Below are positions 1-10,496 of a stretch of DNA of 64,000 nucleotides, in pieces (positions within the stretch are counted from its first letter, which is position 1; each line of letters begins with the position of its first letter). The position numbers and the translations under genes were made by a program. The notes below the pieces were generated by a model. The model made no database searches. It saw only the letters and a list, made by a program, of their open reading frames with translations, and had not been told where the DNA came from. This DNA comes from Xanthomonas sontii (GTDB lineage: Bacteria; Pseudomonadota; Gammaproteobacteria; Xanthomonadales; Xanthomonadaceae), in the NCBI RefSeq assembly GCF_040529055.1, contig NZ_CP132342.1:744001-808000 (forward strand), written 5' to 3'.

Positions 1-67
1 ATCAGTACAGAACTTGGGCACGAACGTCTGCAAGTCACGGCTATCTATCTCGGAAGATCAGCGGCCT

Positions 68-3000
68 CTACTTCACGACTTCCATCAGCTTGCCAAAGCT
101 ATCCACCACGTCATATCTGACGTTCTCCGGGGCATAGCGGCGATTTATCTCATCAAAAAACTTGCGGGCGCATTTGATCTTGGTTTTCTCGATTTCGCGC
201 AGTTCCATGGATGACATAGAGCCTTTGGTTTCGGCAACGAAGTAGATGTGCTTGACCGTACCTTCCTTGAAGCTGATCGCCCAGTCCGGGTTGTAGTCAC
301 CCACGGGCGTGGGAATCAGGAAGCCGCGCGGCAGCTTGGCATAGACCACCACTTCATTGGCCGTATCCAGTTCTTTCACGAAGTCGCGCTCGATGTTCGA
401 GTCGGTCAGCACGTAGTCGTAGATGTGCCGTTGCAGCTTGTGCCCGGCCCTGCTGAAGTCCTGCTTGGTCTGCCCGGCTGTGAAGATGTCCAGATCGAAC
501 TTGTCCTCGACCGGGTCATAGGCCAGATGCTCGATGATGACCGTCGCCTTCTGTTCGTTGATGAGCCGTGTGGCCTCGGCGATGAAGCTCTCTGGGTTCC
601 TCTTGAACTGCGCAAAGACCGCGACGTTGATGCCCTTGAGGATTTCCGCCACCGTCCGGCGGGTCAATTGCGTGCCTTCGGCCAGCTTGCCGATCAGGTC
701 GTACTTGACCGCTGAATGGATCGACTGTTTGTTGTACTCGGTCTTTGTTTCGGAAACCTTGAAACCATCGCCACGCTGGAGCGCCTCGCGGGTCACCTGG
801 TCGATCTGTTCGCCAGCCTGGATGGCGTATTGCAGCGGGGTTACGCGCAGGGCCGCGTCCAGCTCCTTGACCGCCTTTTGCACCAGCTCGTCCGAGTCGA
901 AATCAACACTGTAGGCCGCCTTTCGGTTGATGCGGTTCCACAGCGCCTTGAACTCCTGCTTTTCGAAGTTGGCGTTGAGCGGATTCTTCTTCGGGCGGCG
1001 GTCGTCGCTGATGTCGGGCAACTGACTTTCGCTGAAGACGCTATCCACAAGCGTGAACACTTGGTCGCCCAAGGGAGCGAGTTCATCCGGCAGCGCAGCC
1101 AGCGTGCCGTTCTTCTTGGCCTGATGGTATTTCTCGGTGATGTTGCGCTTTTTGTCGACATAGCCGTTCTGAATCAGGTAGAACTCGATGTCGGTCGCTT
1201 GATCTTCTGTGACAGTCACTGAGCCGGTGGCCGTGGTCACCATCTTGCCAGTAAAGAATGCCTTATCCGCCACGCGCGGACGTTCCGACAGCGACTCGCT
1301 GATGTCCTTCTGCAGCGCGGTCACGAAATCCTTGTAGCTCTCGCTGGCCACTACCGTCAGCACGTTCACATCGTGCACCGTGGCCGGTTGATCCATCCGG
1401 TCACCATTCTGGTTGACCGACAGCCGCAAGCCGCGTCCCACCTCCTGGCGACGGGAGATGGTGTTGTCGCTGTGCTTGAGCGTGCAGATGACGAACACGT
1501 TCGGGTTGTCCCAGCCTTCGCGCAAGGCCGAGTGTGAGAAGATGAAACGCACCGGCTCGGCGAGCGAAAGCAGGCGCTCTTTATCCTTCAGGATCAGGTC
1601 GTAGGCATCCACGTCATCGGACAGCCCCGCATTCTCGCCGCGCGCGGCAACCGCCGAGTCCACCTGCCGCTTGCTCTTCTTGTCGATAGAGAAGTAGCCG
1701 CTGTGGGTTTTTTCTGTTGCAATGCCCTCCAGGTATTTGACGTAGGCCGTCTCGTCCAGGTCGAGCACCTCATTGAGGTACTGCGTGTACTCCTCTTCAA
1801 AGATGCGGGCGTATTCGCCTTTTTCATCCGCCTGCGCGTAGTCGCGGTACTTGGCCACCTCGTCGATGAAGAACAGGGTCAGCACCTTCACATCCTGATG
1901 GAACAGCGCCTGCTCCTTGTCGAAGTGCGCCTTGATGGCCTCACGAATCTGGATACGGCGCAATGCTGCCTCGGTTACGTCGCCGGTGGCGTCGCCGACC
2001 GTCAGCTCCACGCCATTGGTAAAGCTCAGGGTGTCGGTGTTGGCGTTGATGTCCGCGACCACGTGGTCGCGGTATTGATCCAGTCCACCCGACAGCTCGA
2101 ACAGGTTGTCGCCCTTGCCGAGTTTTCTCACCACGCGCTTGATGTTGCCGCCCGCCAGCTTCTGCTCGAACTCGACGCGCGCCTCGGGCGGCTTCTTGCT
2201 GGAAATCTCGATGGATTGCAGGTACAGATAGCCCGCCGTGCCTGCCAGCCCCTTCACCGCGATGCCGCGCACAGCGATCTTCTTCACCAGCTTCTGGTTG
2301 TAGGCGTCCAGCGCATCCAGCCGATGAATCTTGTTGTGGGTGGTCTTGTGGGTGGCCGAGTAGCGCAGCACCGCTAGCGCCTTGAATTCTTCCAGCGATT
2401 TCAGCGTGGCTGCACCTTCCATCTTCTGCGGCTCATCCAGAATCATGATCGGCCGGTTGGCGCTGATCACGTCGATGGGCTTGCGCGACTGGAAATCGTC
2501 CAGCACGTCGTAGATACGGCGGTTTTCCGCCCCGCGCGAGGCGAAAGCCTGCACGTTGATCACCATCACGTTGATGCCCGCGTCCGACGAGAAGCTCTCC
2601 AGGTGATGCAGTTGCTTGGAGTTGTAGATGAAGAAGCGCGCCTTCTTGTGATACGTCTCCAGAAAGTGCTCGGCGGTGATGTCCAGCGACTTGGCCACGC
2701 CCTCGCGGATGGCGATGCTGGGCACGACGATGATGAACTTGCTCCAGCCGTATAGCTTGTTCAGCTCGAAGATGGTCTTGATGTAGCAGTAGGTCTTGCC
2801 CGTGCCGGTTTCCATCTCGATGTCGAGATTGATATTGGCCACCTTGGTCTTGACCAGCGCATCCGACAACGGCAGGTTCTGCCCCCGCTGCACGGCGTGG
2901 ATGTTGTCCAGCAGAGCCAGCTCCGACAGGGTGAGGTCGGCGTTGCGGAAAGCCGCCTCCTGCTCTGCCGCCGCATCCCGCGCGGCCTCCAGCGCCAGCG

Positions 3001-3151
3001 CGCCCTGGGGGCTGGCCGGTGCCGCCTTGCGGGTGCCGGGATCAAGGCGATAGCGAATGCCACCGTGATGCGGCGCCTGCCCCTTGAAGCAATCCACCAC
3101 TGCCTGCACGGCGGCCGTCTGGTAGGCCTGGGTCTTGAATTTCAGCTTCAT
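68..3151 (-). CDS. Type III-like restriction subunit (Res): DEAD-type helicase with C-terminal PD-(D/E)XK nuclease
   Basis: A 1027-aa protein with the layout of type III restriction subunits. The Walker A motif ETGTGKT is at about residues 114-120, the DEAD-type box reads DEPQ at 239-242 and motif III reads SAT at 265-267. A late helicase motif, [10 protein letters not shown] followed by [11 protein letters not shown], closes the motor. Near the C-terminus a PD-(D/E)XK pattern is visible (D956, then E974-T-K976), the expected DNA-cutting site. In the family this subunit translocates and cleaves with a Mod partner. Its ATG overlaps the stop of the upstream DUF1016 gene (ATGA), so translation is probably coupled. 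It is the last gene of the seven-gene minus-strand cluster and looks intact. Confidence 0.88.
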   Translation of the reverse strand: MKLKFKTQAYQTAAVQAVVDCFKGQAPHHGGIRYRLDPGTRKAAPASPQGALALEAARDAAAEQEAAFRNADLTLSELALLDNIHAVQRGQNLPLSDALVKTKVANINLDIEMETGTGKTYCYIKTIFELNKLYGWSKFIIVVPSIAIREGVAKSLDITAEHFLETYHKKARFFIYNSKQLHHLESFSSDAGINVMVINVQAFASRGAENRRIYDVLDDFQSRKPIDVISANRPIMILDEPQKMEGAATLKSLEEFKALAVLRYSATHKTTHNKIHRLDALDAYNQKLVKKIAVRGIAVKGLAGTAGYLYLQSIEISSKKPPEARVEFEQKLAGGNIKRVVRKLGKGDNLFELSGGLDQYRDHVVADINANTDTLSFTNGVELTVGDATGDVTEAALRRIQIREAIKAHFDKEQALFHQDVKVLTLFFIDEVAKYRDYAQADEKGEYARIFEEEYTQYLNEVLDLDETAYVKYLEGIATEKTHSGYFSIDKKSKRQVDSAVAARGENAGLSDDVDAYDLILKDKERLLSLAEPVRFIFSHSALREGWDNPNVFVICTLKHSDNTISRRQEVGRGLRLSVNQNGDRMDQPATVHDVNVLTVVASESYKDFVTALQKDISESLSERPRVADKAFFTGKMVTTATGSVTVTEDQATDIEFYLIQNGYVDKKRNITEKYHQAKKNGTLAALPDELAPLGDQVFTLVDSVFSESQLPDISDDRRPKKNPLNANFEKQEFKALWNRINRKAAYSVDFDSDELVQKAVKELDAALRVTPLQYAIQAGEQIDQVTREALQRGDGFKVSETKTEYNKQSIHSAVKYDLIGKLAEGTQLTRRTVAEILKGINVAVFAQFKRNPESFIAEATRLINEQKATVIIEHLAYDPVEDKFDLDIFTAGQTKQDFSRAGHKLQRHIYDYVLTDSNIERDFVKELDTANEVVVYAKLPRGFLIPTPVGDYNPDWAISFKEGTVKHIYFVAETKGSMSSMELREIEKTKIKCARKFFDEINRRYAPENVRYDVVDSFGKLMEVVK

Positions 3152-4203
3152 GCCTGCGCCTCCCCGGGCGCATCATCTGCATCCCGCAGTTCACTCTCGA
3201 TATCCTCGATACGAGGCAAGTCTGTTTGCAGTTCCTTGGGCAAAGCCTGCACCAGTTGATACTCCGCAACGCCGATGGGCTTGTTCATGTCGCGCAAGGC
3301 GTACTCTGCCACCACCTTGTCGCGGTTCTTGCATAGCAACAGGCCCAGGCTGGGGTTGTCGCTGGGGTGCCTGAACTGGCTGTCCACCGCGCTGAGGTAG
3401 AAATTGAGCTTGCCTGCGTATTCGGGCTGGAACTCGCCGGCTTTCAGTTCCACCACCACATAGCAGCGCAACTTCAGGTGGTAGAACAACAGGTCGATGT
3501 AGAAATCCTTGTCGCCCACTTCCACATGCACCTGCTGTCCGACGAAAGCAAAGCCCGCACCTAGCTCCATCAGGAACTGGGTGACGTGCTTGACCAGCGC
3601 ATCCTCGATGGCACGTTCCTGCGCCTCCTTGCCCAGACCGAGAAAGTCCAGGCGGTATGGGTCTTTCAGTGACTCGCGGGCCAGATCCGACTGCGGCCTG
3701 GGCAGGCGCTGGCCGAAGTTGGTGATGGCCGCGCCTGTACGCTGGCGCAAGCCGGATTCGATCTGCATCACCAGCACGTTGCGCGACCAGCCGTTCTCCA
3801 GCGCCTGCGCGGCGTACCATTGCCGCTCCTCGGCGGTCTGGAGCTTGTCCAGCAGCGCCAACTGATGATACCAAGGCAATTGTGCAAGCGCCGCTTGCAC
3901 AAATTCGCCATCGGGCCACGCCTCGGCAAAGGCCCGCATGTACTTGAGGTTGCGCGGGGAGAAGCCTTTCATGTCCGGAAAGGCGTTGCACAGATCGCGT
4001 GCCAGCCTGTCCACCACCTTGCTGCCCCACCCCTGGCTGGCCTGGCGCGCCAGAATGTCCTGGCCGATATGCCAGTACAGCAACACCAGCTCGCGATTGA
4101 CCGCAAGCGTGGCGCGTTGCTGGGCGGCATGGATGCGCTGCTTGAGCTCAGCCAGCCAGTCGGCATAGCCGGTGGGGCTGGCCATCAATTCATCTTTACT
4201 CAT
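3148..4203 (-). CDS. DUF1016 (YhcG-type) PDDEXK nuclease family protein
   Basis: A 351-aa protein of the DUF1016/YhcG family. The N-terminal half carries the family signature YWHIGQDI followed by [14 protein letters not shown] and [12 protein letters not shown], thought to bind nucleic acid. The C-terminal half has a PDDEXK-like core, FYIDLLFYH then [10 protein letters not shown], giving an acidic residue and the E-x-K pair. These proteins are frequent companions of restriction-modification and other defence loci; their exact role is not settled. The gene sits between mod (10-bp gap) and res (ATGA overlap), which ties it to this system rather than to a neighbour. The start is the first ATG of the open frame. 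Confidence 0.85.
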   Translation of the reverse strand: MSKDELMASPTGYADWLAELKQRIHAAQQRATLAVNRELVLLYWHIGQDILARQASQGWGSKVVDRLARDLCNAFPDMKGFSPRNLKYMRAFAEAWPDGEFVQAALAQLPWYHQLALLDKLQTAEERQWYAAQALENGWSRNVLVMQIESGLRQRTGAAITNFGQRLPRPQSDLARESLKDPYRLDFLGLGKEAQERAIEDALVKHVTQFLMELGAGFAFVGQQVHVEVGDKDFYIDLLFYHLKLRCYVVVELKAGEFQPEYAGKLNFYLSAVDSQFRHPSDNPSLGLLLCKNRDKVVAEYALRDMNKPIGVAEYQLVQALPKELQTDLPRIEDIESELRDADDAPGEAQA

Positions 4204-4213
4204 CTGCGCCCCC

Positions 4214-6097
4214 TCAGATGCTCTTCACTTCTGTGGAGGGCGACAAGAGCTTGAAGATCTGCTCCACATTGATCTTGACGGCGCTGCTCTTGAACCCCGC
4301 GTCGCGGAACACCACGCGCAAGGGCCTGTGCGTGGCCAGTTCCTTGACGAAGGCTTCGTCCACGCCGCCATGCGCATCGAAGCAGGCGGCAAGCGCATTG
4401 CCGTCCACGAAGAACACATCCTTGCCCTGGATGGCCTTCTGCTCGATGGGCAGGGCGAGGTCAACGCCCCAGTCCAGCATGACCTGAAACAGCAGGTCTT
4501 CCGCCGTGCGGTCGGGCTTGATGTTGTCCACGAACAGGTCGAGGTTGGCTTTGTCCAGCGCATCGGGCGCGTAGTAGACATCAGCCATGTTAGATGTGTC
4601 GACTCTGAGGCTCCGAAAGCCGACATCTATCCTTACATTAGAATTCCTGAGTTGATCTCCTGCCCGCCGAATTCTCTCTCTTGCGATATCTGCAATGGAT
4701 GTAAATCCTGCATTCGCCGCCACACTTTCTGGCGGACATGCCTCAGGTAGCTGCACGAGGATGAATTTCGTGTTCGTACTGCAAGCCGCATTTCGAGACA
4801 AGACTGCATGCGCGGTCGTTCCGGAACCTGAAAAAAAATCGAGAACAATCTCGTCGTCACCTGAGAGGCACTGAGATGCTAAGGATTCAATGAGCTGTGT
4901 AGATTTTGGATGCGGGAAAATTTTTGCATCGAATATACCTTGAAGCTCCCGGGTGGCCTGCGTGTTAGATGGGGCGATCAACGAGTTTGAAACTTTGTCA
5001 TCCGTCCTCGAAACCATCCAGGTCGATACAGGGACTGTGTCAAATTTTGCCTCATTCTGGAATCGCTTCAGCATAGGGCGTCCCGATGAGGCGGCAGGAA
5101 ATATCACTCTGCCTTCTGAAATTTTCTCTGCCATAGTCTTCCGACTGTAGGGCCAATAACGGCCTTGAGGCGGCAAGAATTCATTTCCAGTGGCGGGGTC
5201 TTTTATAGCGTAGTAGACATCCCCCCCTGCTTTTCCCGCACTGAGGTTGTCAGCCTTCCAAGGACCTCGCGGATCATTGTCAGGGTTCGTGTAGCCTGCA
5301 TAGGTTCGCTCTATACCTGCTAGTCTTCCCTTGTTTTTTCCGTAGCAAAGCACATATTCGTGATCCACGCTTGTGTTGTCCACTGAATCCATTGCACCAC
5401 TGCGACGCTTCCAAACAAAGTTACAGTAGAAATTGTGAGCGCCAAAAATCTCGTCACAGAGCAGCTTAAGATTCGCCGCCTCTGAGTCGTCAATGGAAAT
5501 GAAGATAACTCCATCATCATGCAGCAGATGTCGCGCCAACCGAAGGCGCGGTAGCATCATGCTCAGCCAATCCGAATGAAATCGGCCGTTTGTTGAAGTA
5601 TTTACACCAAGCCTGTTACCCTCACCATCTTTCTGATTGGATGAGAGCAGGTATTTTTCCGCATCCTGGGCGAAATCATCTTCATAAATGAAATCACTGC
5701 CAGTGTTATAGGGTGGATCGATGTAGATCATTTTTATCCGACCCAGGTAAGTCTCCTGCAGTAATTTCAATGCATCAAGATTGTCCCCTTCGATAAATAA
5801 GTTTCTCGTCGTGTCAAAGTCTACACTTTCCTCTCGGATAGGTCGTAACGTCTTTGCTATTGGTGCATTTGCGACCAGCACCGCCTCACGTTTACCGGGC
5901 CAATTCAAATGATATCGCTCTTGCACTCCGTCTACGACAACGGGAGAGAGCTCTTGTCGTAGCCTATCGAAATCAATGGATTTTCTTAGGTTGCCAGTAT
6001 CGTCGCGCGTTTCTGTCACGCAATGAGGGAACATCTTCCGGAGGCGGGCAATGTTCTCTTCTGCAATGTTTGGCGAGTGCATTTTCAGATTATCCAT
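4214..6097 (-). CDS. Type III-like adenine-specific DNA methyltransferase (Mod)
   Basis: A 627-aa amino-methyltransferase in the beta order. The catalytic DPPY motif is at residues 127-130 and the S-adenosylmethionine-binding DFFSGSG motif ends at about 426, with the target-recognition region between them. DPPY and this order fit N6-adenine methylation by type III Mod proteins, which recognise DNA for the Res subunit. The distal part of the gene (about 4214-4620) has the high G+C of the host, whereas the central part (about 4640-6100) is clearly A+T-richer. This suggests replacement of the recognition domain or a different origin for that part. The ORF is uninterrupted and ends 10 bp before the DUF1016 gene. 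Confidence 0.88.
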   Translation of the reverse strand: MDNLKMHSPNIAEENIARLRKMFPHCVTETRDDTGNLRKSIDFDRLRQELSPVVVDGVQERYHLNWPGKREAVLVANAPIAKTLRPIREESVDFDTTRNLFIEGDNLDALKLLQETYLGRIKMIYIDPPYNTGSDFIYEDDFAQDAEKYLLSSNQKDGEGNRLGVNTSTNGRFHSDWLSMMLPRLRLARHLLHDDGVIFISIDDSEAANLKLLCDEIFGAHNFYCNFVWKRRSGAMDSVDNTSVDHEYVLCYGKNKGRLAGIERTYAGYTNPDNDPRGPWKADNLSAGKAGGDVYYAIKDPATGNEFLPPQGRYWPYSRKTMAEKISEGRVIFPAASSGRPMLKRFQNEAKFDTVPVSTWMVSRTDDKVSNSLIAPSNTQATRELQGIFDAKIFPHPKSTQLIESLASQCLSGDDEIVLDFFSGSGTTAHAVLSRNAACSTNTKFILVQLPEACPPESVAANAGFTSIADIARERIRRAGDQLRNSNVRIDVGFRSLRVDTSNMADVYYAPDALDKANLDLFVDNIKPDRTAEDLLFQVMLDWGVDLALPIEQKAIQGKDVFFVDGNALAACFDAHGGVDEAFVKELATHRPLRVVFRDAGFKSSAVKINVEQIFKLLSPSTEVKSI

Positions 6098-6125
6098 AAA
6101 ACTTTCTCTCTAATATTATTAGGCT

Positions 6126-6461
6126 TTATTTTTTTTCAAGCCTGTATCCTGCGCGGATCAATGCCCAGAAGAATTCATTATTGTTGACGCGGAATCGCCA
6201 TTCTTGTTTGTAGGGACGCGCACCTTCTTCCACTTCAATTTCTAAAACAGAGAATTCATCACTGAGATCACTGTCGCAGTTGAAATAAACACGACACTCA
6301 GCCCCCCATTTATTTGGCTGATGCTGATATCCCTCGCCAACAACGGGGATCATTCCGGTGATTTGCTGGTAGGCAGCCTCAAATTTATCAACCGCGCTGG
6401 GGTTAACCTCCGCCTCCAGATAGGCGCCTGTCACATTTTCGCGGAAGAAACTGATATCCAT
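6126..6461 (-). CDS. Uncharacterised 111-aa protein in the defence cluster
   Basis: A small acidic protein of unknown function, starting MDISFFRENVTGAYLEAEV and ending in a basic EKK. No signal peptide, membrane segment or known motif is visible. Its ATG follows a purine-rich AAAGGAGG-like stretch, a good ribosome binding site. It lies between the DUF4391 gene (33-bp gap) and mod (28-bp gap), on the same strand, in the A+T-rich part of the island. The position suggests an accessory or regulatory subunit of the restriction system; that is inference from context only. Confidence 0.65.
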   Translation of the reverse strand: MDISFFRENVTGAYLEAEVNPSAVDKFEAAYQQITGMIPVVGEGYQHQPNKWGAECRVYFNCDSDLSDEFSVLEIEVEEGARPYKQEWRFRVNNNEFFWALIRAGYRLEKK

Positions 6462-6494
6462 TGAAACCTCCTTTGAATTCTGGGCGCTGGCACG

Positions 6495-7202
6495 TCAAGT
6501 GATCTTTTTTTTATCCACCATAAGCCGATCAACTTCATTTTTCAGTCTTCGTAATTCGACGTTTATCTCCACCTTGCGGTTGAATTGCTTTTCCTTCGCC
6601 AGCCTCGCTGCTGTTCTTTCCACTTCACGTTGCTTGGCCTGCACCTGCTCCACGCGCGCCACTAGTTCTGCAAGCGTTTCCTGCGGGCGCAAGGATAGAG
6701 GGATCAGACGCTGCAGCAACTGTTCGTACAAGCCGCCCAGATGCAGCGCTACGGGCATGACGGTCCGCTGGCTGCCGACCGGCAGCCAGTCGGACGCAAA
6801 GTAGTCCGATACCACCCAGCGGCTCGCATCGGCGTCATTCCGGCGTTTGTAGGCGGCGATGATCTGCGTCCTGCCATCGAAAGCCAGCTCGAACACGATG
6901 GGGAACGGAATGGCCTCGTCAATGCAACGCAGCACGTCACGATGCAGTTCCGGCGTCTTGAGCTGAAGATTGAACACCTGAATTTCTGGCACGCCGGGCC
7001 GCGCAGGCAGGCGAATCGTCTCCGGCGCAAGCTTGAATGCCCAGACGATCTGCTCGACGTGCTTGACGAACAAATCTTTGAGGCGGTTTGTCGCGCCACT
7101 GTGCTCGTATACCTTGCTTTTGGGCAGCGCGCGACCAAAAGCGGCCTGCGCCGGGTAAGCGATGAAGGCCTGATGCTGGTGCGCGGGGCTAGGCTGACTC
7201 AT
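6495..7202 (-). CDS. DUF4391 domain protein with C-terminal coiled coil
   Basis: A 235-aa protein that I assign to the DUF4391 family from overall pattern: an N-terminal conserved block (YPAQAAFGRALPKSKVY) and a beta-rich middle with PFPIVFELAF and IIAAYKRR. The last 70 residues or so are charged (AKQREVERTAARLAKEKQFNRKVEINVELRRLK) and should form a coiled coil. The family has no established activity but is found with helicases and methyltransferases in defence loci. Its ATG overlaps the helicase stop by 4 bp, so the two are probably made together and may form a complex. Confidence 0.75.
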   Translation of the reverse strand: MSQPSPAHQHQAFIAYPAQAAFGRALPKSKVYEHSGATNRLKDLFVKHVEQIVWAFKLAPETIRLPARPGVPEIQVFNLQLKTPELHRDVLRCIDEAIPFPIVFELAFDGRTQIIAAYKRRNDADASRWVVSDYFASDWLPVGSQRTVMPVALHLGGLYEQLLQRLIPLSLRPQETLAELVARVEQVQAKQREVERTAARLAKEKQFNRKVEINVELRRLKNEVDRLMVDKKKIT

Positions 7203-10200
7203 CCGGCCTCCTGTATCACAAGAAAGGCGATCAGCTCGAAGTCGTCCAACCCGTTGATGGTGTGCGTGAGCGCCGTGGTCTTGCCTCCAGTGAACAGGCT
7301 GTCGAGGTCCTTCTCTTCCTTCACCTCGATCATCGAACGGATAGCCTTGTTCAGCAGCTCGGAATACGGCTGCATCTTGCGGCCATCGGCGGTGGCTCTG
7401 TTGAAGCGTTGGCAGACTTCAGCAATCGGTGCCGCTCGCCCTTTGCAGCACAGGCGCACCAGATCGAGCAGGCGCTTGACCTCGGTGTAGTCGTGAACAA
7501 CCTCACCCTCGCGGTTGATGTAAACGAGGTAGTAAGGGTGCAGCCGGTTGTGCTGTGGCAGGTGGGCGGGCGGATTCACGCCTGCGTTGCGGTTGCGTAG
7601 CGTGAAGATGACGCCGGGGGCGAGGCCGAGCTCAGGGTTCGCGGGGACGACGGCGTGCAGTCCGTTAGGTGACTTGCCCAGGTCGCCGTGGGCCTTCACG
7701 TAGTTCAGCAAATCCATGCGGAAATCGTTGAGGCCAAGATCGGTGATGGAGACACCGGTTTTCAGGTCTTCCAGTTCGATGACTTCTTCCTGCAGGCGGC
7801 GCAGTTGTTCCTTGCGGTAGGACATGTCGTTGGCTTGCGCGGAGATGACATTGTCGTCTCCGGTGGCGGTGACATCCACGATCATCATCCGGTTTTCGAC
7901 GCGCTCCTTGAGGTTGATGTATTCGTCCAGCGAGATGTCCGGCCAGTAGTTCGCCAACTGGATGCTGGTGTTGGGTGAGCCGATGCGATCCACGCGCCCG
8001 AAGCGCTGGATGATGCGCACCGGGTTCCAGTGGATGTCGTAGTTGATGAGGTAGTCGCAGTCCTGAAGGTTCTGGCCTTCGGAGATGCAGTCCGTGCCGA
8101 TGAGCACGTCGATTTCCGCAGGCTCATTCGGCAAAACGACGGCCTTTTCTTTCGAGCGAGGGGAGAACAGCGTCAGCAGTTCCTGGAAGTCATACGCTTT
8201 GGGCAAGGTGGACTTGGGGCGATCGCTGCCTGTCACCTTGCCGGTATGCAGTTGCAGGGCCTGCAATGCGGGAGCCAGATTGGCGTACAGGTAGTCGGCG
8301 GTATCGGCGAAGGCGGTGAAGATCAGGATCTTCTTGTTACCGGGGTTCATGGGGTTGGTGATCTTGCCCAGCACATGGCCCTTGAGATGCTGGAGCTTGG
8401 CATCGTCCTCGGGCGTGATCCTCGACATCGAGGTCAACAGGGCTTCGATGTGGGCGAGATCGGCTTTCAGGTCATGTTCCCACGAGGGCAAGTCCATGTC
8501 TGCCAAGCTGATCTTGAGCTTGCCACCGGTATCGCTGCCTTGTTCGAGTTCATCGAGCAAGTCATCTTCTTCTGCATCAAGGACTTCCAGCACGCTGGCC
8601 ATGTCATCCACGCTGGCAGCGCTACCGGTCTGCCTAAAGGCCGCGATCTGCGCCAACGTGTTCTGGTGGTTGGCTTGCAGGGATTGCAGCGTGAGCCTGA
8701 AGGATTGGACGGAGCTTTCCAGCCGCTTGAGCAGGTTGACCGTCATCAAGCGTTGCAGGCCGCTTTCCCGGCCTTCGAGGCTCAGGTTGCCTTTTTCGTC
8801 GCCGGATTGGGCGTTGTAGCGTTCGATGTATTGCTGGCGCTTACTGGCAAGGATGTATTTGGCCGGCCCGTACACCGCCAGGAGCAGCTTGGTCAGCAGC
8901 TCGAAAATCTCGTTGAAACCCATCACGTCATCGCGCGTTGTCAGTGCGCAATGGAACGACAAGGGCTTTCGGCGCTCGGGGAAATGGCCAATGTCCTTGG
9001 TGTCGTAGAAAGTCTGGATATGCCTGCGTGAGCGCGCGATGGTGACGCTGTCCAGCAGCTCAAAGAAGTCGAAGTCCAGCGCATCCAGAATGGCGCGTGG
9101 CGTGCGTTGCTCCGGCGGCAGCTTCGACCAGGCGTTGAACGCTTTCTGCGCGTTGCGGAAAACCTCTTCCACCGATTTGCTGGTGCGCAGCTTCTTGTTG
9201 AGGTTTTCCGAGTCGCCTTCGTAGGCGAGCGCGAGCTGGTTTCTCAGATCCGTGAAGCGGTTGTTGACCGGCGTCGCAGAGAGCATCAATACCTTGGTCT
9301 TCACGCCTTCGCGGATGACCTTATTCATGAGCTTCTGGTAGCGGGTTTCCTTGTCCTTGTAAGCGTCGTTGTTGCGGAAATTGTGCGACTCGTCGATGAC
9401 GACGAGATCGTAGTTGCCCCAGTTGATGCGGTTGAGCGGCGTGCCGAACGATTCGCCGCTGGTACGGCTCAGGTCGGTGTGGGCCAGAACGTCGTAGCCG
9501 AAGCGATCCTTGGCGAAAGGGTTGGTCTTGAGGTTGCGGTTGTAATTGAGCCAATTGTCGGCCAGCTTCTTGGGACACAACACCAGGACGGACTTGTTGC
9601 GCAGTTCGTAATACTTGACTACAGCGAGCGCGGTGAAGGTCTTGCCGAGGCCGACGCTGTCGGCAAGGATGCAGCCGCTGTAGGTTTCCAGCTTGTTGAT
9701 GATGCCGGTGGCCGCGTCCTTCTGGTAGTTGAAGAGCTTGTTCCAGATCAGCGTGTCCTGATAGCCGGTGCGGTCGTTAGGCAGAACGTCTTCGTCGACG
9801 TCATCAAGGAACTCGTTGAAGATGTTGTAGAGCACCAGAAAATAGATGCTCTCGGGCGCGTTTTCCTGATAGACCGAGGCGACGTGGTCGCAGATTTGCG
9901 CAGTGACGTCTTCCAGCTTTTCCGGATCGTTCCAGATTTGATCGAACAGGCTCAGGTAGGTGGCCGTGAAGTTGGGTTCGTCCATCTTGTTGACCAGGTT
10001 GGACACGGCATTGCCCTGTTGGTAGCCCAGGTCGACGGCGGTAAAGCCATGTAGAGGCGTGTAGGCCGTGTCGGCGCTGCCCGACTGCACGCAAGCGAAC
10101 TGCTGCATGGGAGCTTTGCTGCGATTGCTTCTGAATTTGGCCTTGCGTCGTAGCCAGTCGGCGCATTCCCGGGCAACCGCCCTTTGGGTGAGTTGGTTGC

Positions 10201-10486
10201 GCAACTGGATTTCGAATTCGCTACCGTACAGGCTGCGCTCCCGCTCCAGCTTGGGGATGTGGAACCCGCGGCGTTCCTTGCGGATCTTGTCTGTGACTTC
10301 GTCGGCCACAAAAGTGGGAGAGGTGAAGATGAAGTTCAGTTCATCGATCTTTTCCAGTTCGGACTTCAAGGCCTCGTAGGCATACATTGAAAAGCACGAG
10401 GCCGCGATCTTCAGCCGCGCCCCTGGCCGAATGGCTTGCTTGAGATCATCACCCAGCAAGCGGCTGATGTTGTCGATCAGTTCCAT
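7199..10486 (-). CDS. SNF2-type (helicase superfamily 2) ATPase of a defence cluster
   Basis: A protein of about 1095 aa counted from MELIDNIS, the start preceded by a GGGGAG ribosome binding site (a longer frame begins at 10522). The motor has Walker A DSVGLGKT near residue 276, the DESH box near 365, MLSATPVNN as motif III, and a C-terminal lobe with ISEGQNLQDCDYLINYDIHWNPVRIIQRFGR, all typical of SNF2/RapA-like translocases. The N-terminal 200 residues resemble the phospholipase-D-like region seen before such helicases, but I see no HKD motif, so that part is probably not catalytic. It begins 10 bp after the fic gene and overlaps the DUF4391 gene. Likely role: ATP-driven DNA translocase of the defence complex. 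Confidence 0.85.
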   Translation of the reverse strand: MELIDNISRLLGDDLKQAIRPGARLKIAASCFSMYAYEALKSELEKIDELNFIFTSPTFVADEVTDKIRKERRGFHIPKLERERSLYGSEFEIQLRNQLTQRAVARECADWLRRKAKFRSNRSKAPMQQFACVQSGSADTAYTPLHGFTAVDLGYQQGNAVSNLVNKMDEPNFTATYLSLFDQIWNDPEKLEDVTAQICDHVASVYQENAPESIYFLVLYNIFNEFLDDVDEDVLPNDRTGYQDTLIWNKLFNYQKDAATGIINKLETYSGCILADSVGLGKTFTALAVVKYYELRNKSVLVLCPKKLADNWLNYNRNLKTNPFAKDRFGYDVLAHTDLSRTSGESFGTPLNRINWGNYDLVVIDESHNFRNNDAYKDKETRYQKLMNKVIREGVKTKVLMLSATPVNNRFTDLRNQLALAYEGDSENLNKKLRTSKSVEEVFRNAQKAFNAWSKLPPEQRTPRAILDALDFDFFELLDSVTIARSRRHIQTFYDTKDIGHFPERRKPLSFHCALTTRDDVMGFNEIFELLTKLLLAVYGPAKYILASKRQQYIERYNAQSGDEKGNLSLEGRESGLQRLMTVNLLKRLESSVQSFRLTLQSLQANHQNTLAQIAAFRQTGSAASVDDMASVLEVLDAEEDDLLDELEQGSDTGGKLKISLADMDLPSWEHDLKADLAHIEALLTSMSRITPEDDAKLQHLKGHVLGKITNPMNPGNKKILIFTAFADTADYLYANLAPALQALQLHTGKVTGSDRPKSTLPKAYDFQELLTLFSPRSKEKAVVLPNEPAEIDVLIGTDCISEGQNLQDCDYLINYDIHWNPVRIIQRFGRVDRIGSPNTSIQLANYWPDISLDEYINLKERVENRMMIVDVTATGDDNVISAQANDMSYRKEQLRRLQEEVIELEDLKTGVSITDLGLNDFRMDLLNYVKAHGDLGKSPNGLHAVVPANPELGLAPGVIFTLRNRNAGVNPPAHLPQHNRLHPYYLVYINREGEVVHDYTEVKRLLDLVRLCCKGRAAPIAEVCQRFNRATADGRKMQPYSELLNKAIRSMIEVKEEKDLDSLFTGGKTTALTHTINGLDDFELIAFLVIQEAG

Positions 10487-10496
10487 CGTGCTCCCC

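Noticed and set aside
7199..10486. Reading the N-terminus of the SNF2 protein as an active phospholipase D
   Set aside because: The fold-like pattern is there but the HKD motif is missing.
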